A DNA stretch of 37,625 bases from DATLFP01 sp035540955 (GTDB taxonomy: Bacteria > Actinomycetota > Acidimicrobiia > Acidimicrobiales > CADCSY01), in assembly GCA_035540955.1 (NCBI GenBank), contig DATLFP010000107.1:1-37625 (forward strand). The letters run 5' to 3'. Shown here one piece after another: positions 16,480 to 24,995 of this stretch. Below the pieces are notes generated by a model. The model saw only the letters and a program-made list of their open reading frames with translations, was not told the origin of the DNA and did not search any database. Each line of letters opens with the position of its first letter. Position 1 is the first letter of the stretch. Position numbers and translations under genes: made by a program.

Positions 16480-18105
16480 TCAGGACCGGCGCAGGTCCTC
16501 GATCACGTGGTCGGCGGCGATGTCGAACGGCAGCAGGACCAGGTCGGCACCCGCCTCCTCGAGCCGGCGCCCGTCCTCGGGCCCGTGGGCCGACACCGCG
16601 ACGCGACCCTCGAAGCCATGGTGCTGGGCGGCATGCAGGAGGGCGAGGTTGGCGGTCGTGTCGGCGGTGGTGCTGATGATCCAGCGGGCGGCGTCGAGCG
16701 GGAGGCTGCCGAGCAGCTCCGGGTCCTCGATGTCGCCGTAGGTGGTGCGCACGTCGTCGTCGGCCCAGGTGTGGAGCAGCTCGGGGTCGATCTCGACGGC
16801 GAGCACGGCGATGCCGGCCTCGCTGAAGCGCTCGGCGAGGGGGCGGCCCGACCGGCCGAGGCCGACGAGCACCACCTCGGGGGGCGGCCCCGTCCCGACC
16901 TCGAAGTCGGCGTCCTTCGATCGGTTCCGCTCGAAGACGCCGAGGACCGGCTCGAGGCGCCGGTACAGACCGTCGGCGCCGAGGATCGCGTACGTCGACA
17001 GGGCGATGGTGATGAGTCCCACCGTGGTGATGAGCCCGACGGCCTCCTCGTCGATGTGGCCGAGGTCGAGGCCGAGCGCGGCGAAGATCAACGAGAACTC
17101 GCTGATCTGGGCGACGGTGAGGCCGGTGCGGAACCCGATCTTGGACGGGTAGCCCATGAACCCCGTGATCGCCATCACGATCACGGGGTTGCCGACCAGC
17201 ACGAACAGCGACAGCACCAACGCCGGCACCACCTGGCTCTGGACGCCGGTGAACTCGAGCCGGGCGCCGAGGTCGATGAAGAAGAAGAGGAGCAGGAAGT
17301 CGCGCAGCGACACGAGCCGCGCGCTGATCGCGCTCCGGTACTGCGTGGACGCCAGCGAGACACCGGCCAGGAAGGCCCCCACCTCCTCGCTGAAGTCGAG
17401 GGCGTCGCCGGCCGCCGCGAGCGCCACCGCCCAGGCCACCGCGAAGAGCACCAGGAGCTCAGGGGTCTGGGCCAGGCGATGCAGGAGCGGCGGGAGGATC
17501 CACCGCATCAGCACGGCGATGGCGGCGAGGAACGCGGCGCCGACCAGGAGCACCCGCCCGAGGTCGACGGCGAGCGAACCGCCGTCGCCGCCGAAGGCTG
17601 AGAGGACGATCATGATCACAACGACCACGAGGTCCTGGACGATGAGGATGCCCATGGCGATGCGCCCGTGGGGCGCCTCGACCTCGCCCTTGTCCGACAG
17701 CAGCTTGACGATGATGATCGTGCTCGAGAACGTGAGCGCCACCGCCACGTAGGCCGCGGCAGTCGTCGACAGCCCGAGGACGAGGGCGATGCCGAAGCCG
17801 ATGACCGACGTGAACGCGACCTGACCGAGGCCGGCGGCGAGGGCCACCGGACCGACGCTGCGGATCAGGTGAAGGTCGAGCTTGAGGCCGACCACGAACA
17901 GCAGCAGCGCGATGCCGATGTCGGCGAGGACCGTGATCTCCTCTTGGCCCCGCACGATGCCCAGTCCCGACGGGCCCACGAGCAGCCCCGTGAGGATGAA
18001 GGCGACGATCAGGGGCTGGCGGAGACGGCGGGCGGCCACCCCCACGGCCGCCGCCAGGAACAGGACGGCCGCGATCTGGTGGAAGACGCTCTCGAAGCTG
18101 GGCAT
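16480..18105 (-). CDS. CPA2-family cation:proton antiporter with TrkA-N domain
   Basis: A 541-residue monovalent cation:proton antiporter of the KefB/YbaL type. Residues 1-390 hold about 12 transmembrane helices, with the landmarks QPLIVAFILTGLLVGPSGLG, FVVGLKLDL, ALTFSSTIIIVKLLSDKGE and GAFLAGVSLA. After a cytosolic linker (EPVLGVFERNRSKDAD), a TrkA-N/RCK Rossmann domain starts at about 410 (VVLVGLGRSGRPLAERFSEAG) and runs to the end, giving nucleotide gating. Such proteins exchange K+ or Na+ for H+ in pH or osmotic control. It is single and convergent with the fucose-type operon; the gene to its right is divergent across a 99-bp gap. Confidence 0.93.
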   Translation of the reverse strand: MPSFESVFHQIAAVLFLAAAVGVAARRLRQPLIVAFILTGLLVGPSGLGIVRGQEEITVLADIGIALLLFVVGLKLDLHLIRSVGPVALAAGLGQVAFTSVIGFGIALVLGLSTTAAAYVAVALTFSSTIIIVKLLSDKGEVEAPHGRIAMGILIVQDLVVVVIMIVLSAFGGDGGSLAVDLGRVLLVGAAFLAAIAVLMRWILPPLLHRLAQTPELLVLFAVAWAVALAAAGDALDFSEEVGAFLAGVSLASTQYRSAISARLVSLRDFLLLFFFIDLGARLEFTGVQSQVVPALVLSLFVLVGNPVIVMAITGFMGYPSKIGFRTGLTVAQISEFSLIFAALGLDLGHIDEEAVGLITTVGLITIALSTYAILGADGLYRRLEPVLGVFERNRSKDADFEVGTGPPPEVVLVGLGRSGRPLAERFSEAGIAVLAVEIDPELLHTWADDDVRTTYGDIEDPELLGSLPLDAARWIISTTADTTANLALLHAAQHHGFEGRVAVSAHGPEDGRRLEEAGADLVLLPFDIAADHVIEDLRRS

Positions 18106-18204
18106 GGCCGCCCCGACCTACCCGTCCACGACCCCTCGCTCACGCGTCGAGTTGATCGACTGTTGTGTCGAGGTTCGAGGCGTGTTGGTCGACGAAAGAC
18201 CTGC

Positions 18205-19245
18205 ATGGACCCGACTCTCGGCGTCTTCCTCGCGTTGAGCGCCGCCCTCAACGCCCTGCTCGCGGGCGTTGTCGTGGCCCGCAAGCTGCGCCGGGACCGG
18301 TGGGAGCGTCGCCAGCTGGGCCGGCTCGGCGATCTCGGCCGGGCAGTGCGGTCTGGCGGATCCGACCTCGACTCGCTGGTCCGCCGCGCTGTGCGCCGGC
18401 GGTCGGCACAGATCGACCTCGCCACCGTGCTCCCCGCCGTCGTGCGGGAGCGAGGAGTGGGCGTCATCCCCTCCGTGCGGTCGGCGGCGCTGCGCACGGG
18501 GCTCGGCCCCGCGCTCGCCCGGCGTGTCCGATCGCGGCGGCCCGTGGTGCGCGGCACCGCCGCCCTCCTCATCGGCCATCTCCAGCTTGCTGACGGGACT
18601 GCGCTGGTGGCGCCGCTGCTCGACGATCGCGACAGCGACGTGCGCCTCGTGGCTGCCCGCACCCTCGGTGCCCTCCAGACGCCGGAGTCAGCGGCCGCCC
18701 TGATCGACGCCGTCGCCGTCGGCCGGCTGATGCCCGATCGACTCATCGAGCGCCTGGACGGCCGGTGGGCGACACCGGTGATCCTCGATCGGCTCGCGGC
18801 GCTCGGCCCCGAGCGCGACGGCGCCACCCAGGCGGCGCTGGCGCGCGCGCTCGGCCTCTCCGGAGACGAACGGGGGGAGGCCGCGCTCCTCGAGCTGCTC
18901 GGGTCGCCGCACGCCGAGGCCCGCGTCAGCGCGGCACGTGCGCTGGCCACGTGCGGGTCGGCGGCGAGCCACGCCGCCCTCACGAGCGCACTCGCCGACG
19001 CCAGCTGGGAGGTTCGGGCCCAGGCCGCCATGGCCCTCGGCGCCCTCGGCGTCACCGCCGCCGTGCTGCCGCTCTCACGGGCGCTCAACGACGCCGCGTG
19101 GTGGGCGCGCTCGAACGCGGCGACCGCCCTCAGCGGGCTCGGCACTGCCGGGAACCTCGCGCTCCAGCGGGCGACCGTAGGCAACGACCCGTACGCCGCA
19201 GAGTGCGCCGTCGAGGCGCTCGAGATCTCGGCCCGGGCATCGTGA
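18205..19245 (+). CDS. Membrane-anchored HEAT-repeat protein
   Basis: A 346-residue protein with one N-terminal transmembrane helix (about residues 5-26, LGVFLALSAALNALLAGVVVA) followed by a basic stop-transfer stretch. From residue 110 there are repeated helical pairs of the HEAT type: DSDVRLVAARTLGALQTPESAAALI, EARVSAARALATCGSAASHAAL, SWEVRAQAAMALGALGV and WWARSNAATALSGLG. HEAT solenoids are protein-binding scaffolds. Its TGA overlaps the GTG of the glycosyltransferase gene, so the two products probably work together at the membrane, possibly with this protein as a regulatory or assembly subunit. The specific role is unknown. Confidence 0.85.
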   Translation: MDPTLGVFLALSAALNALLAGVVVARKLRRDRWERRQLGRLGDLGRAVRSGGSDLDSLVRRAVRRRSAQIDLATVLPAVVRERGVGVIPSVRSAALRTGLGPALARRVRSRRPVVRGTAALLIGHLQLADGTALVAPLLDDRDSDVRLVAARTLGALQTPESAAALIDAVAVGRLMPDRLIERLDGRWATPVILDRLAALGPERDGATQAALARALGLSGDERGEAALLELLGSPHAEARVSAARALATCGSAASHAALTSALADASWEVRAQAAMALGALGVTAAVLPLSRALNDAAWWARSNAATALSGLGTAGNLALQRATVGNDPYAAECAVEALEISARAS

Positions 19246-20666
19246 CCGCCGGTCGGGTGATCGAGCTCGTCGTGTGGTTCCTGATGGTGTACTTCGGGAT
19301 CCTCGCCTCCGTGTACACGGTCATGGCTGCGGTGGGGTGGCGGACCGTGGGGAGCTACGTGCGCCGCCGACCGCTCCGCGACTACCGCGGCGTCGGCGAG
19401 TCGCCGCTGAGCATGCCGGTCTCGATCCTGGCGCCCGCCTACAACGAGGCGCCGACCATCGTCGGGTCGATCCGAGGGCTGCTGCGATCGCAGTTCGTCA
19501 ACTTCGAGATCATCGTCATCAACGACGGCTCCACCGACGACACCCTCGAGCAGCTCGTGGCGGCGTTCTCGCTCGTCCCGGCGACGAGGGCGCCGCGCGC
19601 CGGCCTGGCGACCGCGCCCGTGCAGCGGGTCTGGGTCAGCGCCACCGAGCCGCGCCTGACCGTGCTCGACAAGGTGAACGGGGGCAAGGCCGACGCCCTC
19701 AACGCCGGGCTCTGCTACGCCCGCTACCCCCTGGTGTGCGCCATCGACGCCGACACGATCCTCGATCCGGGCGCCCTCCCGCGGCTCGTGTGGGAGTTCC
19801 AGTCGCATCCCGACACCGTGGCCACGGGCGGCATCGTCAGGATCGTGAACGGCTCGCGGGTCGAAGCCGGGCGGGTGGTCGAGGTCCGCACGTCGACCTC
19901 GCTGATCGCCAACATCCAGATCCTCGAGTACCTGCGGGCGTTCCTGGCGGCGCGCGTGGGATGGTCGAGGTTGCAGATGGTGCTCATCATCTCGGGGGCG
20001 TTCGGCCTGTTCCGGCGCCAGGCCGTGATCGACGCAGGTGGCTACGACACGACGACGGTCGGCGAGGACGCCGAGCTCGTCCTCCGGCTCCACCGGCACC
20101 ATCGCGAGCAGGGCCGTCCGTGCCGGATCACCTTCTTCCCCGACCCCATCTGCTGGACCGAGGCGCCGAGCGACCTGCGGTCCCTCGTGCGTCAGCGCGA
20201 CCGGTGGCAGCGGGGGCTCATCGAGATGCTCGGCCGCCACCGATCGATGATCGCCAACCCCCGCTACGGGCGCCTCGGCATGCTGGCGGTGCCCTACTAC
20301 GTCTTCTTCGAGATGCTCGGCCCGATCGTGGAGACCGTCGGGTTGGTCGCCGTTGTCACCGCCCTCGTCTTCGGGCTGGCGTCGCCCACGGTGCTCCTGG
20401 TCACGATCGGGCTGTCGATCACCTACAGCTTCGTGCTCTCCTACACCGCCATCCTCCTCGAGGAGCGGCTCTACCGGCGTGCCCCCGAGTGGCGCTGCCT
20501 GGTCCGGCTGATGGTGGCGGCGCTCGCCGAGAACATCGGCTACCGCCAGCTCATGACCGTCGTGCGGGCGCGCGCCTGGTGGACCATCCGGCGCGCCAGC
20601 ACGTGGGGGGAGATGCGGCGGATCGGGTTCGAGGTGCCGGTGCGCTCGGGCGACGTCGCCGCGTGA
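19242..20666 (+). CDS. Processive family 2 membrane glycosyltransferase
   Basis: A 474-residue GT2 enzyme of the cellulose/poly-N-acetylglucosamine/hyaluronan synthase type. One N-terminal helix (about 8-30) precedes the GT-A domain. Catalytic residues are D95 (VINDGSTDDT), the D169-A-D171 motif (AIDADT), D276 in GEDAELVLRL and Q318-R319-D320-R321-W322. A group of C-terminal helices (about 350-430) forms the export channel. This set (D, DxD, D, QxxRW) marks processive synthesis and export of a beta-linked polysaccharide, but which sugar cannot be read. It is coupled by GTGA overlap to the HEAT protein and convergent (15 bp) with the kinase/7TM/REC operon. Confidence 0.88.
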   Translation: MTAGRVIELVVWFLMVYFGILASVYTVMAAVGWRTVGSYVRRRPLRDYRGVGESPLSMPVSILAPAYNEAPTIVGSIRGLLRSQFVNFEIIVINDGSTDDTLEQLVAAFSLVPATRAPRAGLATAPVQRVWVSATEPRLTVLDKVNGGKADALNAGLCYARYPLVCAIDADTILDPGALPRLVWEFQSHPDTVATGGIVRIVNGSRVEAGRVVEVRTSTSLIANIQILEYLRAFLAARVGWSRLQMVLIISGAFGLFRRQAVIDAGGYDTTTVGEDAELVLRLHRHHREQGRPCRITFFPDPICWTEAPSDLRSLVRQRDRWQRGLIEMLGRHRSMIANPRYGRLGMLAVPYYVFFEMLGPIVETVGLVAVVTALVFGLASPTVLLVTIGLSITYSFVLSYTAILLEERLYRRAPEWRCLVRLMVAALAENIGYRQLMTVVRARAWWTIRRASTWGEMRRIGFEVPVRSGDVAA

Positions 20667-20681
20667 GCGGCACCACCCGGC

Positions 20682-21068
20682 TCAGGCCGCAGCGAGCCGC
20701 CGGATCAAGCCCGGCAGCGTGCGCACCTGGTCCTTGTGGACCGACACCGCGATGCCCGCCTCCCGAGCGCGGGCGGCCACGTCGCTGTCCAGATACGCCG
20801 TGCAGAGGATGAGGAGCTGGTCCGGTCGCCGCGCCCGGATGGCGGCGGCCGCCTCGACCCCGCTCATCCCCGGCATCATCTCGTCGAGCACGATCACGCG
20901 GGGGTCACAGGCGTCGATGATCGCCAGCGCCTCGACGGCGCTGGCGGCCTCGCAGCTCACCTCCATCACCTCGCTGTCGAGCTCGATGAGCATGCGCATC
21001 AGCGACCGGATGTCGTCCTGGTCGTCGACGATCATCGTCCGGATGCGAGTCGCGTGCTCGTCCGTCAC
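20682..21068 (-). CDS. Receiver-only response regulator (last gene of kinase operon)
   Basis: A 128-residue CheY-like receiver with no output domain: acidic pair D15/D16 (MIVDDQDDI), phospho-acceptor D62 (VIVLDEMMPGMSG), Thr in LILCTAYLD and Lys in SVHKDQV. GTG 21068 overlaps the TGA of the preceding regulator gene. It is the fourth gene of a minus-strand operon with a histidine kinase, so phosphorylation by that kinase is likely. The output may be by protein contact, for example with the convergent polysaccharide synthase, but this is speculation. Confidence 0.88.
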   Translation of the reverse strand: MTDEHATRIRTMIVDDQDDIRSLMRMLIELDSEVMEVSCEAASAVEALAIIDACDPRVIVLDEMMPGMSGVEAAAAIRARRPDQLLILCTAYLDSDVAARAREAGIAVSVHKDQVRTLPGLIRRLAAA

Positions 21069-21487
21069 TCGATCACCGCCTCGAGCTGGCTCCGCCGGCG
21101 AGCGGCGCGCTGCTCCTCGTCGCCGTCGCAGGCCGCCGCCACGACGGCAACCAGATCGTCGGCGGAGAACGGCTTCACCACGAAAGCATCGCAGCCCAGG
21201 CGCCAGCCGCGCGACACGTCGGCGCGCTGTGACCTGACGGTGCAGAGCACGACCGGCACCGATGCCGTCCGCGGCTCGCCGCGAATCGCGACCAACGTGT
21301 CCCAACCGTCGAGCTCGGGCATCTGCACGTCGAGCACGACGACGTCCGGTAGCGGGTCATCGGCGAGGGCGGCCAGCGCCTCCGTGCCGTCCGCGACTTC
21401 GCGCACCTCGAAGCCGTGCCCGCCGAGCAGACCGCGGATGAGGAGCCGGATGTCGGCGGCATCGTCGACGACGAGCGCGACCGCCAT
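21065..21487 (-). CDS. Receiver-only response regulator (third gene of kinase operon)
   Basis: A 140-residue receiver with acidic pair D8/D9 (ALVVDDAADIR), phospho-acceptor D53 (VVVLDVQMPELDGWD), Thr in VLCTVRSQ and Lys in AFVVKPFSADDL, followed by a short charged tail (EEQRAARRRSQLEAVIE). It has no DNA-binding or enzymatic domain. ATG 21487 shares its A with the upstream stop (TGATG); GTG 21490 is an alternative start. Two adjacent single receivers after one kinase suggest a branched or competing phosphotransfer scheme. Confidence 0.88.
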   Translation of the reverse strand: MAVALVVDDAADIRLLIRGLLGGHGFEVREVADGTEALAALADDPLPDVVVLDVQMPELDGWDTLVAIRGEPRTASVPVVLCTVRSQRADVSRGWRLGCDAFVVKPFSADDLVAVVAAACDGDEEQRAARRRSQLEAVIE

Positions 21488-22245
21488 CACGCGACGGCGA
21501 GGTTCGCGGTCTGCACGCCCTGGGCCCCCAGGTTCCAGTCGGTCCGGGTTCCGAGACAGAGGCCGCGCACGACCCACACGAAGTACACCGCGGCAGGGAC
21601 CGCGAGCCAGTCGATGACGAGCCCGTGCCACTCGACGCTGTAGCGGAGCGTCGAGGCGTACAGCACGTACACCGAGTGCATCAGCCCGCACGTCGGGAAG
21701 ACGAGGGTCAGGGAGAGCCCGGAGACCGACCAGCCGCCGAGCGGACCACGGTTCTGGAGCTGCGTCCGCAGGAGGTAGTAGCCGATCTGCATGTAGAGGC
21801 CGAGCAGGAGCAGGTTGGGGACGAGGCGGGGACCGAACTCGGAGCTGTCGGCCACCACCCTGCCCGCGGCGCTGAGGAGCACGACCAGGTACACGCCGGC
21901 GGCGACCGGCAGCGCCGACACCCACCGAGGGGTGCCGGCGACGAACCGGTCACCGCGGCCCCCCGCCAGCGCCTCGACGCGCAGGAAGAACCACACGATG
22001 CCGGCCGGCAGCCCGACGGCCACCGCGAAGAGGTCGAGGGGAGCGCCGTCCCGGTGCATGGCCACGTGGACCCCGTGTTCGAGGTGGTGCGGACCGCACG
22101 TGAAGGCCATGGCGATCCATGCCAACCCGAAGTGCGAGATCCCGCTCGACCTCCAGCCCCGTTTCAGGTCGACGATCGTCATGACGCCATAGCTCGTGTA
22201 GACGAGGCCGAGGAGCACGTTGGTCGAAGCCACGAGCGCTCTCAC
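21487..22245 (-). CDS. Unknown seven-helix membrane protein with His cluster
   Basis: A 252-residue integral membrane protein that I do not recognise. Seven hydrophobic segments are visible at roughly 5-25, 36-52, 70-92, 108-132, 142-162, 172-195 and 207-228. Between helices 2 and 3 lies GPHHLEHGVHVAMH (51-64), with H53, H54, E56, H57, H60 and H64; other His residues sit at or near membrane edges (H38, and those in LMHSVYVLY and VEWHGLV). The pattern could hold a metal or haem. GTG 22245 overlaps the kinase stop, and the next receiver starts in its stop, so it is made with the sensor kinase. A sensory or ligand-binding subunit is the simplest guess. I see no enzymatic or transporter signature. 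Confidence 0.75.
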   Translation of the reverse strand: MRALVASTNVLLGLVYTSYGVMTIVDLKRGWRSSGISHFGLAWIAMAFTCGPHHLEHGVHVAMHRDGAPLDLFAVAVGLPAGIVWFFLRVEALAGGRGDRFVAGTPRWVSALPVAAGVYLVVLLSAAGRVVADSSEFGPRLVPNLLLLGLYMQIGYYLLRTQLQNRGPLGGWSVSGLSLTLVFPTCGLMHSVYVLYASTLRYSVEWHGLVIDWLAVPAAVYFVWVVRGLCLGTRTDWNLGAQGVQTANLAVA

Positions 22246-23909
22246 GGCGCCTCCCGCTCCGGAACGCCGATCTGGCGCATGAACTCGCGGATCATCGTCG
22301 ACTCCCCCGTTCCCGGTGCCCGCTCGTCACCCGCGTCCGGCGTCGTGCCGGCGCTCAACAGCTCCACGGTGAAGCTCGAGCCCGCTCCCGGTGAGCTGCG
22401 GGCGGTGAGTCGGCCGTTCATGGCTTCCACGAGCGACCGCACGATGTAGAGGCCGATCCCCGTTCCCCCGAAGCGCCGGACGTCGGTGGACTCCGCCTGC
22501 CAGAACTTGTCGAAGCAGAGCGCGAGCTCCTCGGCGTCCATGCCGATGCCGCGGTCGCTGACGACCACCCGCGTCCGCTCACCCCCGCGGGCGTCGACGG
22601 TGATCGGTCCGCCTTCGGGGGAGTACTTGATGGCGTTGTCGATGAGGTGCTCGAAGACCGTCGCCAGCGCCGCGGCGTCGCCGTGGACGAGACCGACGCC
22701 AGGCTCGACGTGGAGGTCGACGACCCGCTCGCGGGCGGCGGCCAGGGCGAGCACCCGCTCCTCGAGGATCTCGACGACATCGACGACGGTCAGCGTCAGC
22801 TCGACGCGGCCCGCCTCGATGCGGCTCGAGAGCAGCAGCCGGTCGACGATGCTGCTCAGCTCGATGGCCCGGCGGTGCACGGCATCGAGCGCGAGCTGCC
22901 GGCCTCCCTCGTCGAGCGGTTCCTTGAGCAGCGTCTCGACGAAGCCCCGGATCACCGTCAAGGGGGTCTTCAGCTCGTGGGAGGCCGTGGCGAGGAACAG
23001 TGTCTTCGCTTCCTCCGACTGCTTGAGCCGCGTGATGTCGCGGAGGGAGTGCACGACCTCGACGACGGCCCCGTCGTCGCCCCTGATGGGTGTGACGTTG
23101 GCCAGCAGTGGCTGGCGGCGGCTGCCGGCCGCACGCCACACCTCGTGCCCGAGCGAGGCGTCGGTGGCGGAAGGCTCGGTGAGGAGCCGGCAGCCGTCGC
23201 TGCAGTCGAGGGCGCGTTGCTCGATGTGGAGGTCGAGCGCCGCCGCGCACGACTGGCCGACGAGCGCCGCCGCAGGGAGGCCGAGAATGCGCTCGGACGC
23301 CGGGTTGCACGCCAGCACCGCACCGGCAGGGTCGGTGACGACCACCCCGTCGGCGATGTGGGCGAGCACGGCGTCGGCGGTGCTCTGCAGGTGGGCGGCG
23401 CGCGCGGTGGCGCGGGCGTGCAGGGAGCTCGTGCGGTCGATCAGGAGCACGATGGCGGCGGTGGCGACGACGAACAGCACCAGCACCGCCGGGTTCAGGC
23501 GATCGGGCTGGTCGGCGAGGGAGTGGGCGAGGATGCTGAGCGCGATCGCGGCGCCCGCCAGGGCGCCGGCGACGGCGCGGCCGGCGGTGGCGGCCGCGAA
23601 CGCGATCACGACGACGTAGCCGGCGAGCACGGCCTCGCTGCCGCCGGGCGCCAACGCCTGGACGGCGAAGAGCACGGCGAGGTCACCGGTGGGAGCCCCC
23701 CAGCGCACCCACGTGCCGGGCCGCTCGGACGCGAAGAGGACGAGCACGCTCCAGGGCACCCACACCAGGCCGATGAGCACGAACAGGAGGGTGTGGCGCC
23801 CCGACAGGTCGGCGGGGATCGACCCGGCGGCCGCGGCGCCGACCGCGATCCCCACCCGCAGCCAGGCGACGGCGGCGATCGTCAGCTCGTCGGGGGCCCG
23901 GACGGCCAC
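22242..23909 (-). CDS. Membrane PAS histidine kinase
   Basis: A sensor kinase of about 555 residues. The N-terminal half has five or six hydrophobic helices (IAAVAWLRVGIAVGAAAAG, HTLLFVLIGLVWVPWSVLVLF, then VLAGYVVVIAFAAATAGRAVAGALAGAAIALSIL and VLVLFVVATAAIVLLI in pieces). A PAS domain with VLAHIADGVVVTDPAGAVLACNPASERILG follows, then HisKA with H311 (SHELKTPLTVIRG) and HATPase with N (HLIDNAIKYSPEGG), G1 (SDRGIGMD), F (FDKFWQ) and G2 (GGTGIGLYI) boxes, all intact. It heads an operon with the 7TM protein and two receivers. The start is uncertain: GTG 23909 is used, with GTG 23936 and ATG 23972 possible. The frame is open much further upstream but there overlaps the divergent DUF368 gene. Confidence 0.9.
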   Translation of the reverse strand: MAVRAPDELTIAAVAWLRVGIAVGAAAAGSIPADLSGRHTLLFVLIGLVWVPWSVLVLFASERPGTWVRWGAPTGDLAVLFAVQALAPGGSEAVLAGYVVVIAFAAATAGRAVAGALAGAAIALSILAHSLADQPDRLNPAVLVLFVVATAAIVLLIDRTSSLHARATARAAHLQSTADAVLAHIADGVVVTDPAGAVLACNPASERILGLPAAALVGQSCAAALDLHIEQRALDCSDGCRLLTEPSATDASLGHEVWRAAGSRRQPLLANVTPIRGDDGAVVEVVHSLRDITRLKQSEEAKTLFLATASHELKTPLTVIRGFVETLLKEPLDEGGRQLALDAVHRRAIELSSIVDRLLLSSRIEAGRVELTLTVVDVVEILEERVLALAAARERVVDLHVEPGVGLVHGDAAALATVFEHLIDNAIKYSPEGGPITVDARGGERTRVVVSDRGIGMDAEELALCFDKFWQAESTDVRRFGGTGIGLYIVRSLVEAMNGRLTARSSPGAGSSFTVELLSAGTTPDAGDERAPGTGESTMIREFMRQIGVPEREAP

Positions 23910-24065
23910 CTTCCCGAGGCGATGCGATGACCCCACCTGGGCAGTACAGACCGGATTCGGGCTGCACTCCATGGCCCGATCGGGCCATTCGCGGGCCGGT
24001 CGGCGCGGGGGTGGCCGGGACGGCCGGTTCGGGGTCGGGCCGGCCGGGCGGGCATCCTGGCGGCC

Positions 24066-24971
24066 GTGCGCGGACTGGTGAAGCATCTCGGGGTCGGCTT
24101 CCTCATGGGGTCGGCCGACGTCGTCCCCGGGGTGTCGGGCGGGACGGTGGCGCTGGTCTGCGGCATCTACGCCCGGCTGATCGACGCCATCCGCGACGGG
24201 GCGCGGGCCCTGGGCTGGATCCTGCGGGGTCGGGTACGGGACGGGCTGCGGGGGATCGCCGAGGTGGACTGGGCCCTGCTCGTCCCCCTGCTCGCCGGGA
24301 TCGGCGCCGCCGTGCTGACCCTCGCCTCGGTCATCGAGCACCTGCTCGACGATGAGCCGATCAAGCTCGGCGCCCTGTTCTTCGGTCTCGTCGCCGGCTC
24401 GGTGGTGGTGGCGAGGAGCCTGCTGCGCCGACCCGAGCGCAGTCACCTCGTGATCGTCCTCGTGGTCGGTGCCGCCCTCTTCCTCCTGCTCGGGCTGCGG
24501 ACCGACACGACGGCGACGGCCGGCCAGGAGGCGACCGCGCCGCTGTGGGCCTACCCGGCGTCGGGGGCCCTGGCCATCTGCGCCATGATCCTGCCCGGCG
24601 TCTCGGGCTCGTTCCTGCTCGTGATGGTGGGGATGTACAGCGACGTGCTGGGCGCCGTGAACGATCGCGACCTGCCGGCGATCGCACTCTTCCTCGCCGG
24701 CTGCGTGGTGGGCCTCGCCGTGTTCGCCCGGTTGTTGGCCTGGCTCCTCGACCGCCACCACGACCGCGTGGTGGCGGTCATGATCGGCCTGATGCTCGGG
24801 TCGGTGCGCGTGCTGTGGCCCTGGCCCGGGGGCACGGGCACGACCGAGCTGGCGGCGCCGGGAGGCGAGGTGCTCGTTCCCCTCGCGCTCGCCGTGGCCG
24901 GCTTCGCGTTCGTGCTCGCCCTCGGCCGGTTCGGCGCCGTGCAGGAGGAGCCCGTCCCGCATCCCGGGTAG
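24066..24971 (+). CDS. DUF368/PopT-family undecaprenyl-phosphate translocase
   Basis: A 301-residue polytopic membrane protein with the two DUF368 signatures: GSADVVPGVSGGTVALVCGIY near the N-terminus and AICAMILPGVSGSFLLVMVGMY in the second half, an internal repeat. About eight to ten hydrophobic helices are visible. Members called PopT were recently assigned to return of undecaprenyl phosphate across the membrane for reuse in cell-wall synthesis, alongside DedA proteins. GTG 24066 lies 7 nt after CATCCT, which could be a weak -10 for a leaderless transcript. It is divergent from the histidine kinase, so the gap of about 90-160 bp is probably a shared promoter region. Family membership is secure; function is by homology. 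Confidence 0.88.
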   Translation: MRGLVKHLGVGFLMGSADVVPGVSGGTVALVCGIYARLIDAIRDGARALGWILRGRVRDGLRGIAEVDWALLVPLLAGIGAAVLTLASVIEHLLDDEPIKLGALFFGLVAGSVVVARSLLRRPERSHLVIVLVVGAALFLLLGLRTDTTATAGQEATAPLWAYPASGALAICAMILPGVSGSFLLVMVGMYSDVLGAVNDRDLPAIALFLAGCVVGLAVFARLLAWLLDRHHDRVVAVMIGLMLGSVRVLWPWPGGTGTTELAAPGGEVLVPLALAVAGFAFVLALGRFGAVQEEPVPHPG

Positions 24972-24995
24972 CGAGTGCCGACCGAAGATGAGGGC

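Noticed and set aside
20682..23909. Bacterial rhodopsin for the seven-helix protein
   Set aside because: There is no retinal-binding Lys in the last helix (WHGLVIDWLAVPAAVYFVWVV) and no rhodopsin signature.
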